Positions 7,835 to 17,756 of a stretch of DNA of 64,000 nt are shown in pieces. Below the pieces are notes generated by a model. It was not told the origin of the DNA, ran no database searches, and saw nothing but the letters and a program-made list of their open reading frames with translations. Position 1 is the first letter of the stretch; each line of letters opens with the position of its first letter. The position numbers and the translations under genes were made by a program. The stretch is from Simplicispira suum (lineage in GTDB: Bacteria; Pseudomonadota; Gammaproteobacteria; Burkholderiales; Burkholderiaceae_C): the NCBI RefSeq assembly GCF_003008595.1, contig NZ_CP027669.1, forward strand, positions 1,178,001 to 1,242,000, in the 5' to 3' direction.

Positions 7835-10800
7835 TCAGTCCGGCTTCGACACTTCAGCCGGCTTCCCCGGCAGGATGACGACATAGTTGCCGCCTTTGTC
7901 ACCCGTCGGCAAGGCCACCCACTCGCCGACTTCCAATCGCTGCGCGCCCTCTTCATGCGCCTCCGAACCGGTGCCTGGGGTGTCGCCAGAACAAATCGTG
8001 AACCGATGCCTGGCGCCGCCGCGCTCCCATGTCAGCTGTGCCTGGGGCCAGTGGCTGGGGAGACAAGGCCGCAGGCAGACACGATCCGCCCGCACTTCCA
8101 GACCCAGAATCGATTCGATGGCAGCCCGGTGCATCCAGGCTGCCGAACCGGTGTACCAGCTCCAGCCGCCCCGACCCACATACGGCGCTTCGGTATAAAT
8201 ATCGCCCGCCATGACATACGGCTCCAGCGCGTAAGCCGCCTTCTGCTTTGGATTGGCGTTGCGGTGCGCCGGGCTCAGTTGGGTGAAAGTGCGGTAGGCG
8301 CCATCGCCATCGCCCAATTGCGCCTGCGCCATCAGCTTCCAGACACCGGCATGCGAATACTGGCCGCCGTTCTCGCGCACGCCTGGCGGGTAGGCCTGGA
8401 TATAGCCAGCGCTCGGCACCATGTTCTGCAAGGCAGGCGTAAGCAGTCGGTTCAGGCCTGCCTCCTCGTCCACCAACAGGTTGGCCACGGCGTCCATCGC
8501 TGCGCGCTGGCGCTCAGGTGTTGCCGCGCCCGAGAGCACGCTCCAGGCCTGCGCGATGAGGTCGATGCGACATTCCGCCGCAGTGTGGGTGCCCAGCGGC
8601 GTCCCATCATCGAAAAAGGCGCGCTTGAACCATGCGCCATCCCACGCCGGTCCCGCAAGCGCCTTGCGCCAACCTTGTGCCGCCTGGCGCCAGCGATCGA
8701 TGCGCCGAGCGTCGCCGCGCACCTGCGCAAGCGGGACAAACGCATCGGTCACGGTACACAGAAACCAGGCGAGCCAGACGGATTCGCCACGGCCCTTGTC
8801 GCCCACCATGTTCATGCCGTCGTTCCAGTCCCCGTTGCCTATGAGCGGCAGCCCGTGCACGCCCACCTGAAGGCTGCGATCCAAGGCTCGGGCGCAGTGC
8901 TCGTAGAGACTCGCAGAAACGCTGCTCACAGTGGGCACGAAATACGCGTCATGCGTGCCTTCGGGAATGGCCGGCCCGTCCAGAAAGAACACCGATTCGT
9001 CGAGCACCGCCGCGTCACCGGTGACCTGCACATAGCGCGCCACCGCTTCGGGAAGCCACAGCAGGTCGTCCGAGCAATGCGTGCGCACCCCGGCGCCGGT
9101 CGGCGGATGCCACCAGTGCTGTACATCGCCTTCCTCAAACTGGCGCGACGCCGACAGCAGCAAGTGCTGACGCAGCGCCTGCGGGCGGACGATGGCCAGC
9201 GCCATGGCGTCCTGCAACTGATCGCGAAAACCAAACGCCCCGCCGGCTTGGTAGAAGCCGGCTCGCGCCCACATGCGGCAACCCACCGTCTGGTAGAGCA
9301 ACCAGTGGTTGACCAGCGCGTCAAACAAAGGGTCGGGCGTTTGCACCTGCACCGGCGCGAGCAACTGCGTCCACTGGGCGCGCGCGGCCGCTTCCCAGGG
9401 CTGGGCCTCTGGAGCAGCGTGCTCGCTGAGGCATTGGCGTGCCAGTGCCAGCGCTTCGCCGCTGCTGGCGCCGTGGCCCAGCAAAAAGATGCAGTCGCGG
9501 CTCTCTCCGGCCGGAACGTCCAGCGGGCACGACAGCGCTGCGCAAGGGTCCTGCCCGAGACCCGCCTGCTCAGCCAGGTGGTCCGGCACCACACGGTGAC
9601 CGCGCGCGTCAAACAACTCGCGCCGGTCGCAGGTCCAGTCGATGTGAGGAGGCGCATCCTCCTGCGGGGCGCAGACTGCAAAGAATGCCGTGCTGCCGCC
9701 ATGGCCGGACTGGGCATCGCGCTGGATGGCGAGCAGCACGGGCGCCACGTCGCCCGTCGGCATGGCGTCGTTCTGGCTCGCATCGCAGGCTGTGGCCACA
9801 CTTTGGCGGTCCAGGCGCTGGCTGCCCATTACCCATTCAAGCAGGCCAATGGCGCGCAGGCGCAGCGGCTCCTGCCCATGGTTGGTGAGCGTAATGCGCA
9901 CCTGCTTGACGGGGCGCTGCGGGTCCACGCACCAGGTGCTGCGGATCGCGAGCCCGCCGTGGCGCTGCTCAAGGACGGTGACGCCCTGACCATGCTCAAT
10001 CGTGCGCACCCCCTCGAATTCTTTGCCGACGCCGAACAAGGCTTTGGAGTGCAGGTCCTGCAGCCAAAAGATTTCTCCGCCAGGGTCAGATACCGGGTCG
10101 TTGGACCAGACGGTGAGCTTGTGCTGCTGGCTGTTGCCGGCCCAGCTGTAGCCAGCACCATACTCAGACACCTGCGTGCCGAACTGCGGGTTGGCCAGCA
10201 CATTGATCCAGGGGCGCGACACTTGCTGCTGCGCAGAAATATCAAATCGAAACGCTCCACTCTTCGCGTCGAACCGACCTTCCGGCGCGGACTCAGGCAC
10301 GCCAGCGCACTGCGGAGTCGGTGATGCGCGGGACTGATCGATGCGCGCGTCCAGCGCGGCGTTGTGCCATTGCGTCAGCTCGCGCAGGTGCTGCGACAGC
10401 GGGCGCCCGTCGGCTGCAAAACGCACGCGCGCCAACATGCGCAGTGTGGTGTGCTCTTCGTCCGAAATTTCGGGCAGGCGCAACAGGTGTAGGCCGCATG
10501 CCCGGGCTGAATCCACACTTGCGCTCTGCGCGCTGTAAGTATCTTTGAGCTCTTGCAAAGCGCGTTGCAACGGCATCTGGTACGACGGCGGCTCGGCGTT
10601 CAACACAATCAGGTCGCACGCCAGTCCCCCCCAGGTCCATAAATGCAAAGCCTTGACCAGCGAGCGCACCAGACGTATTCCATGCTCCGCGCTGATTTCT
10701 ACCAACAGCTGAGGGCGATCGCCCGATATGCCGAAGCGCCACAGCGTGCGCCGATCTCCCAGATTCTGAGCGCCAGCCGGCAGCGTTCTCGAGCCGGGTC

Positions 10801-13800
10801 GGGCATGCAGCAGCGCGATCAAGGTGGAGAGCGCCTGAATCGCAGCGCGGTCTTCGCGCAGGATGCCCATCTCGCGCATGCGCACACGGGCAAAGGTGGA
10901 CGACATGAGAATGGAGCGCTCGACAACGGCCGGTTGGCGATAGCGGTCCACCAGCGTCTCCAGTGCCTCGCGCTCGTCCGCTGCGGCCGTGGCCAGCGTG
11001 AACTGCGTGTGCGAATTCGCTGGCACAACGATGCGCAGCGACATGACCGCCATGGGGTCCAGGCCAGTCGGCAAAGTGGCTGCACGGTCAGGAGCATCGG
11101 CGCACTGTGCAAGCGGCGCAGAGGCGTCACGGTTGCGTCCCAGCCAGCGCGCACGGTTGGTCTGCAGTTGGATGGAAATCGGCTGGCGCTCACTCTCCGC
11201 CAGAAAATGCGCCGCATGCACGCCCTGCTGCGCATTGGTGTTCGGCTGCCGGGCAAAGTACAACGCCTGATCCGCTCCCACCCAATCGGAGGTGACAAAC
11301 AGGTTGGCAAAGGCTGGATGCGCCTCGTCGGCGCGCGCTTCCATCAGCGACACTTCAAACGCCGAAAACAGCTCCAGCTCGATGGGCTCGGAAGTCGAAT
11401 TCCACAGCTCGATCCGCCGCAGCTCTACATCGTCTTCCGGGCTGACCCAGATCGTGCAGCAACTGCGCAAATCGGCCCATTGCGCATGCAGACAAGCATG
11501 GTCACCCTGCAGGCTGGACCGGTACGCGGCCTGCGGGTCAGCAGCCGGGTGCTGTGTGATGGATACCAAGGGAGTTTCGCCCGCCTCGGTCACCTCAGAC
11601 GTCGGCACACGGCGCAGGTAGATGAAGTGGCCGTAGGCATCGCGCAAAGCATCGTCGCGCCAACGCGAGACATCGACCTTGCCAAAGCGGCTCCAGCCAG
11701 CGCCGTTGGCGCGCAGTGACACGCTGTACTTGCCATTGGAGAGCAACAAGGTTGGCTCGATCGCGCTGGCGCCAGGCACCAGCTCGCGCGAGCTGGCATC
11801 CGCCGCACTCGGGCGCACCACACGACGCGGCTGCATGAGCGGCTCGACCAGGCGAGGAATCTCGCGCGGCACCGCCTCCTGAAGCAGGCCGGAGACCGCG
11901 CGCAGACGCGCGCTCGCCATGGTCCATCGACGCGGTGCGCCATCCAGTAGCACATTTGCCAAGGCCACCAGCGTCATTCCCTGGTGGTGTGCCATAAAGG
12001 TTGACACAGGCTGGAATCGGCTGCCACCCTGTTGGCGTTCCGGGCTGAAATCCAGTGCCTCGATAAAACCCCATTCGGCGCGCGCCTGAAGAGATTCGAA
12101 GCTGAGAAAATTGGCCTCGGCGGCAGGCCGATCAAACATGGCGGCGAGGCCCGTGGCGTACGGAGCCACCACCAGATCATCGGCAGGCGTTCGCCGCAGC
12201 GCGAGCCGGGGAACGCCTTGCGGGGCGTATTGGTAGGCAAGCGTGTGGTCGCCCGCTGCGTAGGCGCATTCCGAAACGCCCCAGGGAACATCGTGTCGTT
12301 GCCCATAGCGCTTTTGCTCGTAAATGGCCGACCGTGCAGCCGCATTAAGCGCGCTGCCCACGGGCTCGTCGAGCACCAGCGCCGGCATCAAATACTCAAA
12401 CATGGAACCTGACCAGGAACGCAGGGCTGCGTGCCTGCCCACGCCATAGAAGGGCCGGCCGAGCGCACCCCAATGCTCTGCCGGCACATCGCCCTTGGCA
12501 ATGGCCCACAGGCTGGCCAAACGCGCCTCGGAGGCCAGCAGATCGTAAAAACTGTTGTCGAGCGCACTGTCCGCCACCCGGTAGCCGATATGCAGCAAAC
12601 GCTTGCGCGGGTGGTACAAAAAACCAAACTGCGGCTCACTGGCCAGCTGGCGGCAGCGCGCCACAAGGGCCTGCAGCCGAGCGGACACAGAGGGGTCCGC
12701 AGTGGACTGCGGATCGATCAGCAGTGCATCACACGCGCCTGCCAGCGCCAGCAAATGACCGCACAAATTGCCGCTGTCCACAGTGGAAACGTAAGCAGGC
12801 TTGAGCACCTCCAGTGTTCGCGTGTCGTACCAGTTGAGAAAGTGCCCCCGGTGGCGCGCCAGCGTGGTCAGGGTGGCCAACGTGGCTTCGCAACGTGCCA
12901 GCAACTGTGTGGTATCGATCCAACCGAAGAAGCGCGCGCACGCAACCGCCAGCAGGTACAGGCCGATGTTGGTGGGCGAGGTCCGCTCGGCCACCATCGT
13001 GCTCGGCACGGTCTGCACGTTGTCAGGGGGCAGGTGGTGCGTCGACTCGCCAACATGAAGTTCAAAAAATCGCCAGGTGTCGCGCGCAATTTCTGCCAGG
13101 TAGGCCTGCTCTTGCACAGTGGCTTGCTTTTTTTCCTGAAAGCGCCAGGGTCGACTAAACAACCATATCCAGACGGGCGTGAGCGCCCAGGTGGCGCAGA
13201 GCAGTGCACTGAACACCGGCCAGGCTGTGTGCTGCTGCCACAGTGCGAACCATATCAACGCCGCCGCCAGTGTGACCGGCGCATGGGCAACGACGAGGCC
13301 CGGCAAGCGCGTCTGGGCGGCCGCCTGCGCGCTGGCGGCGGTGGTCCACTGCAGCAGCCTCCGCCGGCTTACAAAGCTGCGCCACAGCGCGCACCCGACG
13401 GCGTGAAGCAGCATCAAAGACTGCTGCAGCAGGGTGGCCAGGTTCCACAGCGCGCTGCCAAAAGCACGCAGCACTTCTCTCAACGCTTGCAGATAGAAAT
13501 AGGCGAGTGCGACGTTGTCGCGTGCAGGCACCAGGCCGGCCAGCGCGCCAATCAGCGGACCCGCGCCGAACGCCAGCAATACCCACACCAGCGTGGCCCA
13601 GGGTGACAACGGTGCGCCCGCCAGCGCCAGAACCAACAGGGCCGCAGATGCCGGCGCCACCAGCGAGCGGCGCAGGTTGTCGATGAGTTTCCAGCGCGCG
13701 ATTCCGGGCAGTTCATACCGGCGCCACTGCAACATGAGCGGCAGCAGCTGCCAGTCGCCGCGCGTCCAGCGATGAATGCGCGCGGCCGCCACGTCGGCAT

Positions 13801-16216
13801 GCAGCGGCGCATCTTCCATCAACGTGATGTCACTCACTGCAGCGCAGCGCGCGATCGAACCCTCAAGCAGATCGTGGCTAAGCACCTGACCCGGAGGCAA
13901 TCGGCGCCCCAGCACCGCGTGCATCGCCCGCACATTCAGCAGCCCCTTGCCGACGAAGCTCCCTTCAGAAAACAAGTCCTGATAGATCTCGGACGTAGCT
14001 GCGCTGTAAGGATCGATGCCGCAACGGCCCGAAAACAGCCAGTGAAACAAGGTGGACGTGGCGGGCTCGGGCAAAGGCGTAGTGAGCCGTGGCTGCAAAA
14101 TACCAAAGCCTGACACAACGCGGCAAAGGCGCGTATCCACCTGCGGTCGGTTGAGCGGATGCGCCGCCACACCCACCAGCGCACGCAGGGCTCCCGGTGG
14201 CAAACCGGTGTCGCTGTCGAGCGTTACCACATACGGCGTGCCCGGCACGGGCTGCGACAAAGTCCCCAGATTCACAAAAGGCGAATCACCCCCCTCGGCA
14301 AGCCATTGAATCAGGTTCTCCAGCTTTCCACGTTTGCGCTCCCAGCCGATCCAGCGGCGCTCGGTAGGTGCCCAGCTGCGCTCTCGGTGCAGCAGCAGGA
14401 AGCGCTGGGCGGCGCCGTTCAGGGGGGCGTGGCGATAGCGCGCCTCCAAAGCCTGCATCTCGGCGCTTGCCTGCTCACGCAGCGCAGCGTCGCCTGGCTG
14501 TGTGGCAGCGTCGGCATCTGCAAAGTCGGTCAACAGCGCAAACTGGGCGCAGGCTTCGCTGTTGGCGAGGTAGTGCTGCTCCAGTTGCAGCACCACCTCG
14601 CGCACGGTTCGGGACGATGTCAGCATCGTCGGCACCACCACGAGCACCCGATGCTCGGGCGGAATGCCCGCCAGCAACGCATAGCGCGCCATGCGCCGTG
14701 GCGGGAGGGACTCGCTGAGCAGGCGGTGAACCACTGCAAGAACCGTCTCGCCTGCCGGGAAAAGCGCCAAAAGACCCATGCCCCACAACGCCAAGCCTGC
14801 CGGAGCAGGCCATGCATAGTGAGGCCCCAGAAGCAGCCATGCGCCTGCGGCCACACTTCCGGCCAGCAGCACCATGACATACAAGGGCAACACACTGCGC
14901 CGCAGAAACTGTCGGGTTTCCCAGTGGCGCTGCGCACGCAGGCCAAGGGCCGTGTACAACGTCTTTCGGCCAGGTCCACGCAACCAGTACCCAGGCGCGT
15001 GTGAGGCGGCCTCGGCATCCTCGCCGTCGTCCTGAGGTGTCTGCTCGGCGCCCGCCTCCGCGTCGGCGCGCAATGGGCCCGTGCCGTCTATGCCCATCAA
15101 GCCCAGCAACCGACTTGCGATGAGCGTCTCGCTGTGCGTGCTGCGCCTGGCCAGGCGCTGAATGGCGGACAGGCTGGCGTCCTGCGTGTCTTCGCGTTCG
15201 GCGCAAAAAGTAGGGGATATCTGAAGGGCACGCACCAGCACGCTGGCCTGATTGACCACTTCGCGCCAGTCGGCGTCTTCCAGGGTTCGCAGCGCCAGAA
15301 TGGCATTGCGCATGCTCAGACTGTCAGCAGCCTTGTCCGCGTGCTGCTGTACCTGGGCTGCAGAGGGATCGGGCAACACCCGGCCCAACGCTGCGCGCGC
15401 CTCCTGGACTCCCACCTGCGTGGAGGCTTCTCGCGAGCCTGCCATTTCGGGCGTCTCGGCGTTCAACCTTTCGTTCACCTGCAGCGCGAAGGCGCGGCCC
15501 ACACCGCGCCGCGCCATCGTGCCAAAACGCTGCTCGAAACTGGACGTTTGGGCATTCCCGGAGGCGAGCAGTGCGTCGCACCAGGTGTCTGCTGCCTGCC
15601 GCGCGGCCATGGATGTCGCCACCTGCTCCGCCAGTCGCCGCAGATTTTCCACCAGCAACACACGCAAGGTGGGCGCGAGTGCCGAAATTTCACCATAGGT
15701 GAGTTCGCACACCGTCTGGTAGGCGTTCAAAAAACGCACCAGCAAGGCGCTATCAATAGCGCTGTCGGTGTGTGCCACGAACGCCCACGCGACGCCGTAG
15801 ATGCGTGGCATGCCAGCGAGGTGTTCCCCGCCAAGCACTGGCAGCTCAGAAAAGTATCGTCTGGGCAGCGCCTGACCGATTTCGTCGGTCTGCGCCATCA
15901 GCAACTGAAAATTGTCGAGCAACCATTCGCCAGCGGGGCTGACATGATGACCCGTGCGTTCCTGCTCGGCAATGTAGACGTGCGACAGGCGCAAAACGCG
16001 CAGATTCTGCTGCAGGCGAGGGTAAAAGGGCCGGGCCGGGGACCGGGCAGTCCCACTCTCGATATGCGCCTGCGCCAAGCTGCGCCCGTGCTGCTCCAGG
16101 CGGGCATGGCCAAAAATTTCAGAGCGTATCGGTGGCTCGAGTTCACCCAGGCTCGCACTCAAGAGCTTAGCGAAGCCCATGGCGCCGGCCAGTCCCCTTT
16201 CATTGCGCGCTGTCAC
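7835..16216 (-). CDS. Cyclic beta-1,2-glucan synthase
   Basis: Giant inner-membrane enzyme of 2793 residues, matching NdvB/ChvB, which builds periplasmic cyclic beta-1,2-glucan from UDP-glucose. Order: N-terminal cytoplasmic region (1-435), two membrane helices (about 440-510), GT84 glucosyltransferase with VTLDSDTG near 668, more membrane helices (870-1080), a glucoamylase-like domain (SPTNIGLYLLA), then carbohydrate-binding parts and a C-terminal GH94 phosphorylase domain (NGDWNDGMN near 2462) that in the family trims chain length. The start is GTG 16216; an ATG at MGFAKLL is an alternative. No ndvA-like exporter is nearby. The small gene upstream is 18 bases away and may be cotranscribed. 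Confidence 0.95.
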   Translation of the reverse strand: MTARNERGLAGAMGFAKLLSASLGELEPPIRSEIFGHARLEQHGRSLAQAHIESGTARSPARPFYPRLQQNLRVLRLSHVYIAEQERTGHHVSPAGEWLLDNFQLLMAQTDEIGQALPRRYFSELPVLGGEHLAGMPRIYGVAWAFVAHTDSAIDSALLVRFLNAYQTVCELTYGEISALAPTLRVLLVENLRRLAEQVATSMAARQAADTWCDALLASGNAQTSSFEQRFGTMARRGVGRAFALQVNERLNAETPEMAGSREASTQVGVQEARAALGRVLPDPSAAQVQQHADKAADSLSMRNAILALRTLEDADWREVVNQASVLVRALQISPTFCAEREDTQDASLSAIQRLARRSTHSETLIASRLLGLMGIDGTGPLRADAEAGAEQTPQDDGEDAEAASHAPGYWLRGPGRKTLYTALGLRAQRHWETRQFLRRSVLPLYVMVLLAGSVAAGAWLLLGPHYAWPAPAGLALWGMGLLALFPAGETVLAVVHRLLSESLPPRRMARYALLAGIPPEHRVLVVVPTMLTSSRTVREVVLQLEQHYLANSEACAQFALLTDFADADAATQPGDAALREQASAEMQALEARYRHAPLNGAAQRFLLLHRERSWAPTERRWIGWERKRGKLENLIQWLAEGGDSPFVNLGTLSQPVPGTPYVVTLDSDTGLPPGALRALVGVAAHPLNRPQVDTRLCRVVSGFGILQPRLTTPLPEPATSTLFHWLFSGRCGIDPYSAATSEIYQDLFSEGSFVGKGLLNVRAMHAVLGRRLPPGQVLSHDLLEGSIARCAAVSDITLMEDAPLHADVAAARIHRWTRGDWQLLPLMLQWRRYELPGIARWKLIDNLRRSLVAPASAALLVLALAGAPLSPWATLVWVLLAFGAGPLIGALAGLVPARDNVALAYFYLQALREVLRAFGSALWNLATLLQQSLMLLHAVGCALWRSFVSRRRLLQWTTAASAQAAAQTRLPGLVVAHAPVTLAAALIWFALWQQHTAWPVFSALLCATWALTPVWIWLFSRPWRFQEKKQATVQEQAYLAEIARDTWRFFELHVGESTHHLPPDNVQTVPSTMVAERTSPTNIGLYLLAVACARFFGWIDTTQLLARCEATLATLTTLARHRGHFLNWYDTRTLEVLKPAYVSTVDSGNLCGHLLALAGACDALLIDPQSTADPSVSARLQALVARCRQLASEPQFGFLYHPRKRLLHIGYRVADSALDNSFYDLLASEARLASLWAIAKGDVPAEHWGALGRPFYGVGRHAALRSWSGSMFEYLMPALVLDEPVGSALNAAARSAIYEQKRYGQRHDVPWGVSECAYAAGDHTLAYQYAPQGVPRLALRRTPADDLVVAPYATGLAAMFDRPAAEANFLSFESLQARAEWGFIEALDFSPERQQGGSRFQPVSTFMAHHQGMTLVALANVLLDGAPRRWTMASARLRAVSGLLQEAVPREIPRLVEPLMQPRRVVRPSAADASSRELVPGASAIEPTLLLSNGKYSVSLRANGAGWSRFGKVDVSRWRDDALRDAYGHFIYLRRVPTSEVTEAGETPLVSITQHPAADPQAAYRSSLQGDHACLHAQWADLRSCCTIWVSPEDDVELRRIELWNSTSEPIELELFSAFEVSLMEARADEAHPAFANLFVTSDWVGADQALYFARQPNTNAQQGVHAAHFLAESERQPISIQLQTNRARWLGRNRDASAPLAQCADAPDRAATLPTGLDPMAVMSLRIVVPANSHTQFTLATAAADEREALETLVDRYRQPAVVERSILMSSTFARVRMREMGILREDRAAIQALSTLIALLHARPGSRTLPAGAQNLGDRRTLWRFGISGDRPQLLVEISAEHGIRLVRSLVKALHLWTWGGLACDLIVLNAEPPSYQMPLQRALQELKDTYSAQSASVDSARACGLHLLRLPEISDEEHTTLRMLARVRFAADGRPLSQHLRELTQWHNAALDARIDQSRASPTPQCAGVPESAPEGRFDAKSGAFRFDISAQQQVSRPWINVLANPQFGTQVSEYGAGYSWAGNSQQHKLTVWSNDPVSDPGGEIFWLQDLHSKALFGVGKEFEGVRTIEHGQGVTVLEQRHGGLAIRSTWCVDPQRPVKQVRITLTNHGQEPLRLRAIGLLEWVMGSQRLDRQSVATACDASQNDAMPTGDVAPVLLAIQRDAQSGHGGSTAFFAVCAPQEDAPPHIDWTCDRRELFDARGHRVVPDHLAEQAGLGQDPCAALSCPLDVPAGESRDCIFLLGHGASSGEALALARQCLSEHAAPEAQPWEAAARAQWTQLLAPVQVQTPDPLFDALVNHWLLYQTVGCRMWARAGFYQAGGAFGFRDQLQDAMALAIVRPQALRQHLLLSASRQFEEGDVQHWWHPPTGAGVRTHCSDDLLWLPEAVARYVQVTGDAAVLDESVFFLDGPAIPEGTHDAYFVPTVSSVSASLYEHCARALDRSLQVGVHGLPLIGNGDWNDGMNMVGDKGRGESVWLAWFLCTVTDAFVPLAQVRGDARRIDRWRQAAQGWRKALAGPAWDGAWFKRAFFDDGTPLGTHTAAECRIDLIAQAWSVLSGAATPERQRAAMDAVANLLVDEEAGLNRLLTPALQNMVPSAGYIQAYPPGVRENGGQYSHAGVWKLMAQAQLGDGDGAYRTFTQLSPAHRNANPKQKAAYALEPYVMAGDIYTEAPYVGRGGWSWYTGSAAWMHRAAIESILGLEVRADRVCLRPCLPSHWPQAQLTWERGGARHRFTICSGDTPGTGSEAHEEGAQRLEVGEWVALPTGDKGGNYVVILPGKPAEVSKPD

Positions 16217-16234
16217 GGGGCATGGCGTTGCTGG

Positions 16235-16462
16235 CTACCAGTAAGCGCTGACGGCAAGCAGGCTGCCAGCCACCACCACCATGCTGACGACGCGGCCACC
16301 TACAAAGGAATCGACTGTTTCCGCCTTGCAGCGAACGCTATGCCAAGCGCCATTGGCCCGAAAGCACTGACGCACGTGTCGCTGGAGGCTCTGGAATTCG
16401 CCGGTCGCGGCGTTGACGCGAGGGTTGCACTGCGGGAGAGGAAAGGTGTGGGTGTTTGGCAT
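16235..16462 (-). CDS. Small protein with a C-terminal membrane helix
   Basis: 75 residues; start at ATG 16462 because GAGAGG stands six bases upstream, a strong ribosome-binding site. The N-terminal part is polar with three cysteines, and the last 22 residues are hydrophobic (VVSMVVVAGSLLAVSAYW), so it may be tail-anchored. It ends 18 bases before the glucan synthase start on the same strand, which suggests cotranscription and possibly a role with that enzyme. I do not recognise a family. The coding call rests on the start signal and position. Confidence 0.5.
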   Translation of the reverse strand: MPNTHTFPLPQCNPRVNAATGEFQSLQRHVRQCFRANGAWHSVRCKAETVDSFVGGRVVSMVVVAGSLLAVSAYW

Positions 16463-16624
16463 AGGACCTCTCGTCTGTTGGCTCGCCGACAGACGATCGA
16501 CGAACACCTCAATACAAAAGACCATCCTACGCCGATAACACCCTTTGCGCTGTCAGCCAAGAGGCCGAAAATGCCTGCGCCCACGGCATCCATTCCACCA
16601 CTTCATCGCGCCGGCCGGCCGCTT

Positions 16625-17311
16625 TCAGGACTTGGCCAGTTGCGCACGCATGGCGTCGATCACTGCCTTGTAGTCGCGCTGCCCGAAAATGGCACTCCCC
16701 GCAACAAAGGTGTCGGCCCCGGCATCGGCAACGCGGCGAATATTGTCTTGCTTGATGCCGCCGTCCACTTCGAGGCGGATATCCTTGCCGCAGGCATCAA
16801 TGCGGCGACGCACGGCTTCGATCTTGCGCAGCGACGACTCAATGAAGCTCTGGCCACCAAACCCGGGGTTGACGCTCATGATCAGGATGACATCGATGTC
16901 GTCGATCACCCAGTCCAGTACATCCAGCGACTCGGCCGGGTTGAACACCAAGCCTGGGCGGGCGCCCTGCGCGCGGATCGCCTGAATGCTGCGGTGCACA
17001 TGCTGCACTGCATCAGGGTGAAAGCTGATGGTGTCTGCTCCTGCTGCCGCAAACGCCGCAGCGAGCGCATCCACCGGTTCAATCATCAGGTGCACGTCAA
17101 TTGACACCGGCTCCCCGGCGGTCGTCTTGGCATAGGGTTTAAGCGCCTCGCAAACCATGGGACCAAAAGTCAGGTTGGGCACATAGTGGTTGTCCATCAC
17201 ATCAAAGTGAATCCAGTCGGCACCGGCTGCGATGACACTCGCGACCTCCTCCCCCAAACGGGCAAAGTCGGCGGACAGGATGGAGGGGGCAATGCGGAAA
17301 GTGCGGCTCAT
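16625..17311 (-). CDS. rpe: Ribulose-phosphate 3-epimerase
   Basis: Interconverts ribulose-5-phosphate and xylulose-5-phosphate in the pentose phosphate pathway. The 228-residue TIM barrel begins [20 protein letters not shown], with metal- and substrate-binding segments [35 protein letters not shown] and EVDGGI. The ATG at 17311 fits the family; longer starts run into apaG. It is divergent from apaG with only 30 bases between the start codons, so the two promoters must overlap the opposite genes or lie within them. Confidence 0.97.
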   Translation of the reverse strand: MSRTFRIAPSILSADFARLGEEVASVIAAGADWIHFDVMDNHYVPNLTFGPMVCEALKPYAKTTAGEPVSIDVHLMIEPVDALAAAFAAAGADTISFHPDAVQHVHRSIQAIRAQGARPGLVFNPAESLDVLDWVIDDIDVILIMSVNPGFGGQSFIESSLRKIEAVRRRIDACGKDIRLEVDGGIKQDNIRRVADAGADTFVAGSAIFGQRDYKAVIDAMRAQLAKS

Positions 17312-17341
17312 GAATCCATTGTCGCAGTTACCATCCGGGCC

Positions 17342-17731
17342 ATGCAATCGCCCGCTTTCGACATTCATGTCCAGACCGCCTACCTGGCGGACCAATCCGC
17401 ACCGGAGCGCGAGATATTCGCCTTCAGCTACACCATCACCATCGTCAACTGCGGCGATGCGCCCGCCCAATTGATCGCTCGGCACTGGAAAATCGAGGAC
17501 GAGCGCGGCCCGCAGGACGAAGTGCGCGGTCTTGGGGTGGTCGGGCAGCAACCTCTGCTGCGCCCGGGCGAGCGCTTTGAGTACAGCAGCGGCTGCCGCT
17601 TGCGCAGCGACACCGGCAGCATGGAAGGAAGCTACCGCTTCGTCACTGAGGCGGGCGAAGCTTTCGACGTCCCCGTCCCCCGCTTCGTGATGCATGCTGC
17701 CCAGAGCGGCGGCCATCGCGTTCTCCACTGA
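17342..17731 (+). CDS. apaG: ApaG protein
   Basis: 129-residue fibronectin-III-like ApaG (CorD) protein. Typical segments are [44 protein letters not shown] and YSSGCRL, then MEGSYRF. Its biochemical role is uncertain; in enterics loss affects cobalt and magnesium handling and Ap4A levels. The start is the ATG at 17342. The adjacency to rpe is common in Burkholderiales. The next gene begins 25 bases downstream on the same strand. Confidence 0.95.
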   Translation: MQSPAFDIHVQTAYLADQSAPEREIFAFSYTITIVNCGDAPAQLIARHWKIEDERGPQDEVRGLGVVGQQPLLRPGERFEYSSGCRLRSDTGSMEGSYRFVTEAGEAFDVPVPRFVMHAAQSGGHRVLH

Positions 17732-17756
17732 CGAACTGCACGTCCGCTGCCTACCT

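Noticed and set aside
7955..13606. Several long plus-strand frames opposite the glucan synthase
   Set aside because: No start signals or domains; the minus-strand gene explains the entire region with all family motifs.
15725..15765. GCTATCAATAGC-containing stretch in the glucan synthase gene, resembling the dispersed repeat
   Set aside because: Only the AGCGCT-like core matches; the arms and tail are absent, and the protein is explained without it.
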